Below, one piece after another: positions 16,275 to 23,912 of a stretch of 38,252 nt of DNA. Where the stretch lies: NCBI GenBank assembly GCA_905221505.1, contig CAJNDL010000021.1, positions 1 to 38,252 of the forward strand, in the 5' to 3' direction. The notes beneath the pieces are model-generated. The model was not told the origin of the DNA, did no database searches, and was given only the letters and a program-made list of their open reading frames with translations. This stretch comes from a bacterium. GTDB lineage: Bacteria; Bacillota; Bacilli; Lactobacillales; Streptococcaceae. Every line of letters starts with the position of its first letter. The stretch's first letter is position 1. The position numbers and the translations under genes are program-made.

Positions 16275-17123
16275 TTATCCTTCTATTTTCTTTATTTCAA
16301 TGGTCCAAGATGAACCGACACCTACATTATAAGCCTTGGCAAAAGAACCTTGGTTGATAGCCAGACCTAAACGATAGAGAGAGTTGATGTAAAGGATGGG
16401 TTGCCCAATCCTCACATCTGCAAATGATTTGCCATAGACAACCTGATTTTGATAGACCAGCATATCTGCATGATAGATAGTCACTTCAAAACGGTCACCG
16501 AATTCTGGTTCCAGCTTGTAAAATTCTTCTCGCGTGATAGAAGTCCAGAGCGAACCGAAACGCACATCCAGAATATCAATGGCTCCCTTGACCAGATGAT
16601 CTTCAATGATGGTCTCTACGACTGGAAGCTCGACAATCTGGTCTACACTGAGCTCTGGCCCCACTTCCTCAAAACTAATGTGACCACTGGCTAATTTAGC
16701 TCCAGTATAGGCATAGACATCACGACCGTGGAAGGTATAAGAATGCTCTGTATTTTGACGTCTATTGGCTACTTCAGAAATTTCACGAATAGCTACAATG
16801 CCAACGTGTTTCTTGATAAAAGAAAGCGTCCCATTATCTGGCGTGACAATGTATTGATTTTTTGCAGTCTTGGCAACCACACTCTTACGTTTCGAACCGA
16901 CACCTGGATCGACCACCGATACAAATGTCGTTCCCTCAGGCCAGTAATCCACCGTCTGAAAGAGACGATAGCTCCCCTCAAAAATATTATAAGGCGTGAT
17001 ATCGTGCGTCAAGTGATGGATTTTTAAAGTTGGAGACTCTTCTAAAGCCACTCCAATCATAGCCGATACCGCACCATCAACCAGACCAAAGTCTGATTGT
17101 AATACCAGTAAATTATTATTCAT
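16275..17123 (-). CDS. SAM hydroxide adenosyltransferase (DUF62 family)
   Basis: This 282-residue enzyme is of the DUF62 / fluorinase-chlorinase superfamily, whose common members hydrolyse SAM to adenosine and methionine. Family marks are the N-terminal LQSDFGLVDGAVSAMIGV (about 7-24), PGVGSKRK (about 73-80), TPDNGTLS (about 93-100) and HGRDVYA (about 133-139), which holds the His and Asp of the water-activating set. The C-terminal domain (about 170-282) completes the fold. I chose ATG 17123 because AAGGAGAT sits just before it; the longer start at 17150 lies in the predicted -10. It is the first gene of the ECF unit, suggesting that it makes or uses what the transporter handles. Confidence 0.93.
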   Translation of the reverse strand: MNNNLLVLQSDFGLVDGAVSAMIGVALEESPTLKIHHLTHDITPYNIFEGSYRLFQTVDYWPEGTTFVSVVDPGVGSKRKSVVAKTAKNQYIVTPDNGTLSFIKKHVGIVAIREISEVANRRQNTEHSYTFHGRDVYAYTGAKLASGHISFEEVGPELSVDQIVELPVVETIIEDHLVKGAIDILDVRFGSLWTSITREEFYKLEPEFGDRFEVTIYHADMLVYQNQVVYGKSFADVRIGQPILYINSLYRLGLAINQGSFAKAYNVGVGSSWTIEIKKIEG

Positions 17124-17145
17124 TTTATCTCCTTGTATATCCTTT

Positions 17146-17175
17146 ATCATACCATATTTCAGAGAAAGGTGCTAA
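17146..17175 (-). promoter_or_regulatory. Promoter of the DUF62-ECF operon
   Basis: TTAGCA (17170-17175) and TATGAT (17146-17151) on the - strand are 18 bases apart, with TGG giving an extended -10. The leader is short and no riboswitch is seen. Confidence 0.55.
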
Positions 17176-17258
17176 TAGCTATTTCAATTGATTAGGGTAT
17201 AGTTTTACCTTATAGCAAATTTCCTACTAAAAACTCTGGTGATTAGCTAGTAGATGCA

Positions 17259-17282
17259 TTTTTTCTTGAAAAAAGGTATGAT
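17259..17282 (+). promoter_or_regulatory. trkA promoter with inverted repeat before the -10
   Basis: TATGAT at 17277-17282 is the -10 hexamer. Directly upstream, TTTTTTC (17259-17265) and GAAAAAA (17268-17274) form an inverted repeat, followed by GG. No good -35 is visible. The same pattern stands before dinB (31635-31668). Confidence 0.5.
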
Positions 17283-17311
17283 AGTTACATAATGAAGAAG
17301 TAGGTTTTATT

Positions 17312-18661
17312 ATGAAAATTATCCTTGTCGGAGGGGGAAAAGTTGGTTCTGCCCTCTGTCGCTCCTTGGTTGCAGAAAAGCATGATGTTTTGCTGATTGA
17401 GCAAGACGAAGCTGTCCTCAATCATATTGTCAATCGCTTTGATATCATGGGTATCCTTGGTAACGGGGCCGATTTTGCCATCCTTGAGCAAGCCAGCGTC
17501 CAGGATTGTGATATCTTTATCGCTCTGACTGAATACGATGAAGTGAACATGATTGCAGCCGTTCTAGCAAAAAAAATGGGAGCTAAAGAGACCATCGTTC
17601 GGGTGAGGAACCCTGAATATTCTAACTCTTATTTCAAGGAAAAGAATATTCTCGGTTTTTCTCTTATCGTTAATCCTGAGCTCTTGGCTGCCCGCGCTAT
17701 CGCAAATATCATTGACTTTCCCAACGCCCTCTCTGTCGAACGTTTCTTTGGTGGACGGGTCAGCTTGATGGAATTCACTGTTAAATCCTCCAGTGGTCTT
17801 TGCCAAATGCCCATTTCTGATTTTCGGAAAAAATTTGGCAATGTCATTGTCTGTGCTATAGAAAGAGATCATCAGATTATCATTCCAAGCGGTGACATGA
17901 CTGTACAGGATAAAGATAGAATCTTTGTCACTGGTAACCGTGTTGACATGATGCTCTTCCATAATTATTTCAAGTCTCGTGCCGTGAAGAGTCTTCTTAT
18001 TGTTGGAGCTGGTAGAATCGCCTATTATCTACTAGGTATCCTCAAAGACAGTCGTATCGATACCAAGGTTATTGAAATCAATCCTGAAATCGCTAGCTTC
18101 TTTAGCGAGAAATTCCCAAACCTCTACATCGTTCAAGGAGATGGTACCGCAAAAGATATCCTGCTGGAAGAAAGTGCTCAAAACTATGATGCCGTTGCAA
18201 CCCTAACAGGGGTCGATGAGGAAAATCTGATTACTTCTATGTTCCTTGACAGCGTAGGTGTACAAAAAAATATCACCAAGGTCAATCGTACCAGTCTCCT
18301 CGAGATTATCAATGCGCCTGATTTTTCAAGTATCATCACACCTAAAAGCATTGCTGTAGACACGATTATGCACTTTATTCGTGGTCGGGTTAATGCCCAG
18401 TATTCAGACCTTCAAGCCATGCACCATCTAGCCAATGGCCAAATCGAAACCCTGCAATTCCATATCAAGGAAGCCAATAAAATGACTGCCAAACCTCTTT
18501 CTCAACTGAAACTGAAAAAAGGGGTTCTTATTGCAGCCATCATTCGAAAGGGCAAGACTATTTTCCCTACTGGGGAGGATATGTTGGAAGTTGGAGACAA
18601 GCTCCTAGTAACAACTTTGTTGCCAAACATCACTAAGATTTATGACTTGATTGCGAGGTAA
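17312..18661 (+). CDS. trkA: Trk potassium uptake regulatory protein TrkA
   Basis: This 449-residue cytoplasmic protein has a duplicated RCK/KTN module that gates the TrkH channel by binding nucleotides. The first Rossmann domain begins MKIILVGGGKVGSALC (GGGKVG, about 7-12) with acidic LIEQDE closing the second strand. A TrkA-C domain lies at about 135-215. The second Rossmann domain (about 225-345) begins LLIVGAGRIAYYLL, followed by a second TrkA-C domain at about 365-449. Length is normal. It is first in the trkA-trkH pair, separated from trkH by 3 bases, and divergent from the DUF62-ECF operon. Confidence 0.96.
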   Translation: MKIILVGGGKVGSALCRSLVAEKHDVLLIEQDEAVLNHIVNRFDIMGILGNGADFAILEQASVQDCDIFIALTEYDEVNMIAAVLAKKMGAKETIVRVRNPEYSNSYFKEKNILGFSLIVNPELLAARAIANIIDFPNALSVERFFGGRVSLMEFTVKSSSGLCQMPISDFRKKFGNVIVCAIERDHQIIIPSGDMTVQDKDRIFVTGNRVDMMLFHNYFKSRAVKSLLIVGAGRIAYYLLGILKDSRIDTKVIEINPEIASFFSEKFPNLYIVQGDGTAKDILLEESAQNYDAVATLTGVDEENLITSMFLDSVGVQKNITKVNRTSLLEIINAPDFSSIITPKSIAVDTIMHFIRGRVNAQYSDLQAMHHLANGQIETLQFHIKEANKMTAKPLSQLKLKKGVLIAAIIRKGKTIFPTGEDMLEVGDKLLVTTLLPNITKIYDLIAR

Positions 18662-18664
18662 GAA

Positions 18665-20104
18665 ATGAATAAAAGTATGATTCGTTATCTCCTTTCAAAG
18701 TTACTTTTGATTGAGGCTGTTCTTCTTCTGGTTCCTGTAGCTGTCGCTATCTATTACCGTGAATCGAGCCAAGTTTTTACAGCCCTCTTTTCAACAATAG
18801 GGATTCTCGTATTGCTAGGCGGTTCAGGGAGTTTGGAAAAACCAAAAAATCAACGGATTTATACCAAGGAGGGAATCTTAATTGTTGCCCTCTGTTGGAT
18901 TCTTTGGTCCTTCTTTGGTGGTCTCCCCTTTGTCTTTGCTGGGCAAATTCCCAGCGTTATTGATGCCTTTTTTGAAATTAGTTCTGGCTTTACAACTACT
19001 GGAGCAACTATTCTGAACGACGTTTCGGTTCTCAGTCGTTCCCTCCTCTTCTGGCGAAGTTTTACCCACTTGATTGGAGGGATGGGAGTGCTTGTTTTTG
19101 CACTTGCTATTATGGACAATGCCAAGAATAGCCACCTAGAGGTGATGAAGGCTGAGGTTCCTGGTCCCGTCTTCGGTAAGGTTGTATCCAAGCTAAAAAA
19201 CACCGCTCAGATTCTCTATCTCCTTTATCTGGCTCTCTTCTCCCTATTTGTCATCATCTATTATCTAGCCGGCATGCCCCTATTTGATAGTTTTGTCATT
19301 GCCATGGGAACAGCAGGTACAGGAGGTTTTACAGTCTATAACGATGGAATTGCTCACTATGGTAGCTCACTGATTACCTATCTAGTTAGTATCGGAGTTT
19401 TGGTTTTTGGGGTAAATTTCAATCTCTACTACTACCTCATGCTCCGCCGCGTCAAGGCCTTCTTTGGTGACGAAGAACTTCGTGCTTACTTGGTCATCGT
19501 GCTGGTTTCTACAGGTTTGATTAGCCTCAATACTCTCTACCTCTACCCGGGATTTTCAAAGAGCTTTGAAATGGCCTTCTTCCAAGTTTCCAACATCATT
19601 ACGACAACTGGTTTTGGTTACGGAGATATTACCAACTGGCCCCTCTTCTCCCAGTTCATCCTTCTCTTCCTTATGGGAATCGGTGGTTCTGCTGGTTCAA
19701 CCGCAGGTGGACTCAAGGTTATTCGAGGCCTTATCCTTTCAAAAATTGCCAAAAACCAGATTTTGTCAATCCTATCACCCCACCGTGTTTTGACTCTCCA
19801 TGTTAATAAAACGGTGATTGACAAAGATACCCAGCATAAAATCCTCAAGTACTTTGTCATCTATTCAATGATTTTGCTAGCACTTATCTTTATTGTCAGC
19901 CTAGATAGCAATGATTTTCTGGTCGTTACCAGCGCTGTCTTTAGCTGTTTCAATAACATCGGGCCTATTCTAGGAACGACATCTAGTTTCTCAATCTTTA
20001 GCCCTATCTCAAAAATTCTCCTCTCCTTTGCTATGATTGCAGGTCGTTTGGAGATATACCCAATCCTCCTTCTCTTTATGAAGAGAACTTGGTCTAAGAG
20101 ATAA
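18665..20104 (+). CDS. trkH: Trk potassium uptake channel subunit TrkH
   Basis: This 479-residue TrkH/KtrB-family channel protein has about ten membrane helices arranged as four pore repeats. The filter glycines appear in SSGFTTTGATI (about 106-116), GTAGTGGFTVYNDG (about 215-228), ITTTGFGYGD (about 312-321) and the degenerate CFNNIGPILG (about 430-439). A conserved GGSAGSTAGGLKVIRGL (about 340-356) forms the membrane loop. It starts 3 bases after trkA, with GAGG at the trkA end as ribosome-binding site. It should carry potassium (with sodium or protons), gated by TrkA. Confidence 0.96.
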   Translation: MNKSMIRYLLSKLLLIEAVLLLVPVAVAIYYRESSQVFTALFSTIGILVLLGGSGSLEKPKNQRIYTKEGILIVALCWILWSFFGGLPFVFAGQIPSVIDAFFEISSGFTTTGATILNDVSVLSRSLLFWRSFTHLIGGMGVLVFALAIMDNAKNSHLEVMKAEVPGPVFGKVVSKLKNTAQILYLLYLALFSLFVIIYYLAGMPLFDSFVIAMGTAGTGGFTVYNDGIAHYGSSLITYLVSIGVLVFGVNFNLYYYLMLRRVKAFFGDEELRAYLVIVLVSTGLISLNTLYLYPGFSKSFEMAFFQVSNIITTTGFGYGDITNWPLFSQFILLFLMGIGGSAGSTAGGLKVIRGLILSKIAKNQILSILSPHRVLTLHVNKTVIDKDTQHKILKYFVIYSMILLALIFIVSLDSNDFLVVTSAVFSCFNNIGPILGTTSSFSIFSPISKILLSFAMIAGRLEIYPILLLFMKRTWSKR

Positions 20105-20111
20105 AATACAA

Positions 20112-20144
20112 AATCCCTCTTTTTACAATTGTGAAAGAGGGATT
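20112..20144. terminator. Bidirectional terminator between trkH and the lac genes
   Basis: AATCCCTCTTT (20112-20122) pairs perfectly with AAAGAGGGATT (20134-20144), an 11-bp stem with an 11-base loop. The + strand tail is only modestly T-rich; the - strand continues as TTTTG, so it can serve both convergent units. The 85 bases from here to the lacE stop hold nothing else recognised. Confidence 0.85.
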
Positions 20145-20229
20145 CTTATATTAAAAAAGGGGGAACGTTTTTAAATCCAAGCCTGTCTGTAAGCAAAGTC
20201 CTTACTCAAATAAAAGATTAAAAAACTTA

Positions 20230-21909
20230 CTACACAGCTTGGTAATGCTCCAATACAAATTGTAAGGCTTTACTTGGATTCTTTGTTAAATGAATATATT
20301 CCATTCCTCTGGTAGCAACTAACTGAATACCTAATCTTTCTGCATCCACCTTCATCTCTCTATAATAACTCCGAACTTGTGGAGCCAGAATAATTAAATC
20401 ATAAACACCCATAATATCATAATGAGCTCCGTACGCTCCTGAATTCGCAATCACTCTAACTTCTGCTACTTGAGCCCCCTCGTTAATTGCATTAGCTAAT
20501 TGCGCGCTTGTTCCAGACCCTGCACAAAGAACCAGTACTTTCAACTCCTTACTTTTTATTGCATCTAACTCACCAGGCATTATTTCATTTGCATTCTCCT
20601 CTAAAGCAATATCATTTGAGCTTGTAACATCTTCATTAATCAGTAAATGTCTATCATATGCTCTACAGAATGGGAAGTAAATCAATATATCTACAACTAA
20701 CATCAAAGATAAAAATACAAAGGAAATAAGTTGAAAATTTGTTCCAATTAACAATCCCAATGGTCCAGGAAAGGCCCAAGGTAACTGGATATAAAATCCA
20801 TTCATTCCAAAGAAATCAATAAAGACCTTTCCTAAAAATACATTCACTGGTGGAGTCATCAAAAAAGGTACAAAAAGATAGGGATTCAAAATAACTGGCA
20901 TACCAAATAGAAGAGGTTCATTCACCGCAAATAAGACAGGAGTAATTGTAGCTTTACCTACCGATTTTAATTGTTTAGACCGCATAAAGAAAATCAAAAT
21001 AAATGGTACAACAAAGGTAGCCCCCGTTCCTCCAATAGCAGCGATATAATTTCCGAAATTAGGCGTTAAAGAATGATAAGGAAACTGCCCATTTGCAAGA
21101 AGTTGAGCATTCTCTTCCATATTGCTAAGTTGTAAAGCTGTAACAGCAGGCAAAACAATAGATGGACCATGAATCCCAACAAACCAAAGCAAAGCACACA
21201 TAAACCAAATCAACATCATAGCAGGATATGATTCTGCCCCCTTAAAAATAGGAGTCAATAGTTGTTGAAATACTTGGGCAAAAGGAACATCTAAACTAAA
21301 ACGAGATACAATATCTAATAAACCACTAATAAGTAAAACAAAAGAAAAAGGAAAAATATCTCTAAAAGCTTGGGATATAACTCCAGGAACTTCTTTTGGT
21401 AAATGAATAGTAATGTCTCGCTTAATACAAAACCGGTAAACATTTACAGTAATAAAAGCACTGATAAACGAAGTTATTAATCCCTGAGATCCTAAATAGT
21501 TTGTCGACAAACTTGTAGATCCCGTTTTCTCATCAACTACAAGCGTTACAGTTAATACAAGATAGCCACATATGGCCGCCAACATTGCAGAAGTATCATT
21601 TATTACCTTTCCAGGAGGCATTTTTCTATTAACATTTCCAGCCAATGACTTTGCAACTGTCCCTGAAACAATAACACCCAAAACTCCCATGGTTAGCATA
21701 TACACTTTCCTCATCCACACAATAGCTGGACTCGGTAACTCTACTCCAAAATTTTTGGGAATCATAATAATAATCATCAAAAAGCTTGAAAACATAATTA
21801 AAGGCATAGTAGCAATAAACCCATCTTTAATAGCCATCATATAATTATTATTAGAAATTTTTTCAAATTTCCCTTGTTGCTTTTCAATGGCAGCGACTAG
21901 CTTGTCCAT
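20230..21909 (-). CDS. lacE: PTS lactose/beta-galactoside-type IICB component
   Basis: This 559-residue membrane permease has a lactose/cellobiose-type EIIC (about 1-415) fused to a EIIB domain (about 450-559). EIIB begins ELKVLVLCAGSGTSAQLANAINEG, with Cys462 as the phosphorylated residue. EIIC has about ten membrane segments and the HGPSIVLP and NEPLLFGMPVILNP substrate-loop pieces. It imports and phosphorylates a disaccharide, receiving phosphate from IIA (23401-23745). GGGGGAG precedes ATG 21909. It is the last gene of the lacF-lacG-lacE group. Lactose itself or a host-glycan galactoside would fit. Confidence 0.93.
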   Translation of the reverse strand: MDKLVAAIEKQQGKFEKISNNNYMMAIKDGFIATMPLIMFSSFLMIIIMIPKNFGVELPSPAIVWMRKVYMLTMGVLGVIVSGTVAKSLAGNVNRKMPPGKVINDTSAMLAAICGYLVLTVTLVVDEKTGSTSLSTNYLGSQGLITSFISAFITVNVYRFCIKRDITIHLPKEVPGVISQAFRDIFPFSFVLLISGLLDIVSRFSLDVPFAQVFQQLLTPIFKGAESYPAMMLIWFMCALLWFVGIHGPSIVLPAVTALQLSNMEENAQLLANGQFPYHSLTPNFGNYIAAIGGTGATFVVPFILIFFMRSKQLKSVGKATITPVLFAVNEPLLFGMPVILNPYLFVPFLMTPPVNVFLGKVFIDFFGMNGFYIQLPWAFPGPLGLLIGTNFQLISFVFLSLMLVVDILIYFPFCRAYDRHLLINEDVTSSNDIALEENANEIMPGELDAIKSKELKVLVLCAGSGTSAQLANAINEGAQVAEVRVIANSGAYGAHYDIMGVYDLIILAPQVRSYYREMKVDAERLGIQLVATRGMEYIHLTKNPSKALQFVLEHYQAV

Positions 21910-21978
21910 AAAAACTCCCCCTGTAAAAAATTTAAGCTCATAGTTAAAATATATTAAACATCAGTCAAATCGCTAACC

Positions 21979-23391
21979 TTAATTCCGTTTTAACCCTTTT
22001 ACCCAAAGAGCACTTTTCTTAATATATCGCTTCTGTGTCTCATAATCAACGAAGAAGAGACCATATCGCTTATTGTAGCCATTTGCCCAAGAAAATTGAT
22101 CCTGCAAAGACCATATAAAATATCCTTGAATATTGACTCCCCTGTCCCGAGCCTCTAAAACTTTGTGTAAATGTTGCTCAATATAACGAATTCTCTTACT
22201 GTCATCAATAATATCATTCTCGCCCTCTGGCTTAACCTCTTTAAGGGCTGTACCATTTTCAGTTAAATAAATGACCGGATGTTGAGGATATTCTTCTTTG
22301 ATACGAAGCAACATATCAAATAATCCTTGAGGATAAATATTCCAATCCCAATCTGTTGTCGGAATACCAGGCTTTTTTACAAATTCACCTAGAGCATTTA
22401 ATTTAAAAGAGCTGCGTCCTTTTATTCCTGTTGAATTAAATTGTTGTTTATTTGCACCTTCGTATTCACGAATAAATTCTGAACGATAATAATTCATCCC
22501 AAACATCGTATTAAGAGGTGCAGCTCTTTTCATAATTTCTAAGTCTCCATCTTCTATAATAAAGCTAGAATTATTAGCTTCCAATATTTGATTCAAGTAG
22601 AAAAGCGTATCATCACTGTAGTACCCCAAAAAAGTTCCATCTAATAGAAATTTATTATTATAAATATCATACCGTTTAGCTGCTAAAATATTTTCTTTTT
22701 TCTCATCAATAGAGTAGCCTGGTTTCAAAGCATGAATACAACCTATCTCTCCCTCAATCTCTAATTGATGAAATTCAAGGACTGCACGAGCATGCGCCAA
22801 CAACATATTATGATTCGCTTGAATTGCTTCAGATAATTGAAAATGATGATTCGGAGGAAACTGGCCTCCTATGTATTGGCCTGCAGCAAGAGACATCAGT
22901 TCATTTATTGTAAACCAATGCTTGACTTCTGTAAATTCTTGGAAACAAAAGCGAGCATATCGTATGAAACGATCAATATTCCCTCTATTCAACCAATCCC
23001 CTGTTTCTAACATTTTCTGAGGCGAATCAAAATGATGTAAAGAAACAAACGGAATCACATTATGTTTTAAGCAGGACTGAAAGACTCTATGGTAATAACG
23101 AACAGCCAATATATTAGGCTCCCCATCTATATCAGGAAATATGCGAACCCAAGAAATAGATAAGCGCAAAGCCTGTAAACCATGTTCTGCCGCCAAGGCT
23201 ATATCTTCTTCGTAACGATGATAAAAATCACTAGCTGGATCTGGCAAGAACGGACTATTTTCTTGCAAATAAACATCCCACATATTTATTCCTTTGCCAT
23301 CTACCCTAGTTGCACCCTCTACTTGGTAAGCAGCGGTGGCTGCTCCTAATAAAAACTCTTTTGGTAGGGCATTAACCTGTAAATTTTCCAT
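21979..23391 (-). CDS. lacG: 6-phospho-beta-galactosidase (GH1)
   Basis: This 470-residue GH1 enzyme cleaves PTS-imported 6-phospho-glycosides in the cytoplasm. The acid/base is Glu164 (WFTINE) and the nucleophile Glu378 (LTENG). The phosphate-binding Ser, Lys and Tyr appear in FSWANGYNKRYG near residue 430. Trp after that Ser is the galactose-type residue; 6-phospho-beta-glucosidases usually have Ala or Ser there. I chose ATG 23391 with GAGG 7 bases upstream, instead of a TTG two codons earlier. The gene starts 9 bases after the IIA stop. The call phospho-galactosidase rests on one residue plus neighbours. Confidence 0.9.
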   Translation of the reverse strand: MENLQVNALPKEFLLGAATAAYQVEGATRVDGKGINMWDVYLQENSPFLPDPASDFYHRYEEDIALAAEHGLQALRLSISWVRIFPDIDGEPNILAVRYYHRVFQSCLKHNVIPFVSLHHFDSPQKMLETGDWLNRGNIDRFIRYARFCFQEFTEVKHWFTINELMSLAAGQYIGGQFPPNHHFQLSEAIQANHNMLLAHARAVLEFHQLEIEGEIGCIHALKPGYSIDEKKENILAAKRYDIYNNKFLLDGTFLGYYSDDTLFYLNQILEANNSSFIIEDGDLEIMKRAAPLNTMFGMNYYRSEFIREYEGANKQQFNSTGIKGRSSFKLNALGEFVKKPGIPTTDWDWNIYPQGLFDMLLRIKEEYPQHPVIYLTENGTALKEVKPEGENDIIDDSKRIRYIEQHLHKVLEARDRGVNIQGYFIWSLQDQFSWANGYNKRYGLFFVDYETQKRYIKKSALWVKGLKRN

Positions 23392-23400
23392 GACCAATCC

Positions 23401-23745
23401 TCATTGCAAGCCAATATGTTCTTCAATCTTTCGAATTCGTTCATATTCATCAATAAAAAATTTTACCTGATCATACAACAGCATCGTTGTCATCAAGGTA
23501 TCTTGACCATGAATCATGATAAAACTCACTTCAAAATTATCTCCAGATGCCTCCTCCGCTAATAAATTAGTCTGTTCTCGATGGGCAGACACTATTGAGT
23601 CGTTTGCAGATTCAACCAATTCTCTTGCCTGTTCAAAATATCCATCTCTAGCAAATGCTAAAGCATCCATCAAATCTGACCTTGCATCTCCTGCGTAAGC
23701 AACAATTGTGAAACCAAGCATATTTATTTCTTCTTTTGATTTCAT
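23401..23745 (-). CDS. lacF: PTS lactose/cellobiose-type IIA component
   Basis: This 114-residue helical IIA protein relays phosphate from HPr to IIB. The phosphorylated His is His79 in SFIMIHGQDTLMTTMLL; the usual second His three to four residues later is Thr here. The N-terminal helix has the family's DARSDLMDALAFARDGYFEQA. GGAGG seven bases before ATG 23745 supports this start; an internal ATG eight codons on (MLGFTIV) is closer to classical LacF length. It is first of the lacF-lacG-lacE group. It is the only IIA in the window and may also serve the EIIC at 25801-27126. Confidence 0.92.
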   Translation of the reverse strand: MKSKEEINMLGFTIVAYAGDARSDLMDALAFARDGYFEQARELVESANDSIVSAHREQTNLLAEEASGDNFEVSFIMIHGQDTLMTTMLLYDQVKFFIDEYERIRKIEEHIGLQ

Positions 23746-23823
23746 CCCTCTCCCTCCTCAATCTTGATCCATCTTTTAGACATCATTATTAAAATGACTT
23801 CGCTACGATACAAATAGAAAGGC

Positions 23824-23870
23824 AACCCTAAATATCTTAAAAATCCTGAAATTTCATAATATTTAGGGTT
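23824..23870 (-). repeat. Long hairpin between the DUF4838 gene and lacF
   Basis: AACCCTAAATAT and ATATTTAGGGTT form a perfect 12-bp inverted repeat (23824-23835 / 23859-23870) around 23 bases that include the palindrome TGAAATTTCA. Outer AAGGC/GCCTT pairs could extend it. No T-run follows, so it is not a standard terminator. It sits in a 167-base gap inside the PTS operon and may act in mRNA processing or partial termination. Downstream, TTGTAT and AATAAT 17 bases apart might be an internal promoter for lacF. Confidence 0.65.
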
Positions 23871-23912
23871 AATCTTGCCTTAATACCCTAGTTTATTTCC
23901 TATACTTATGAT

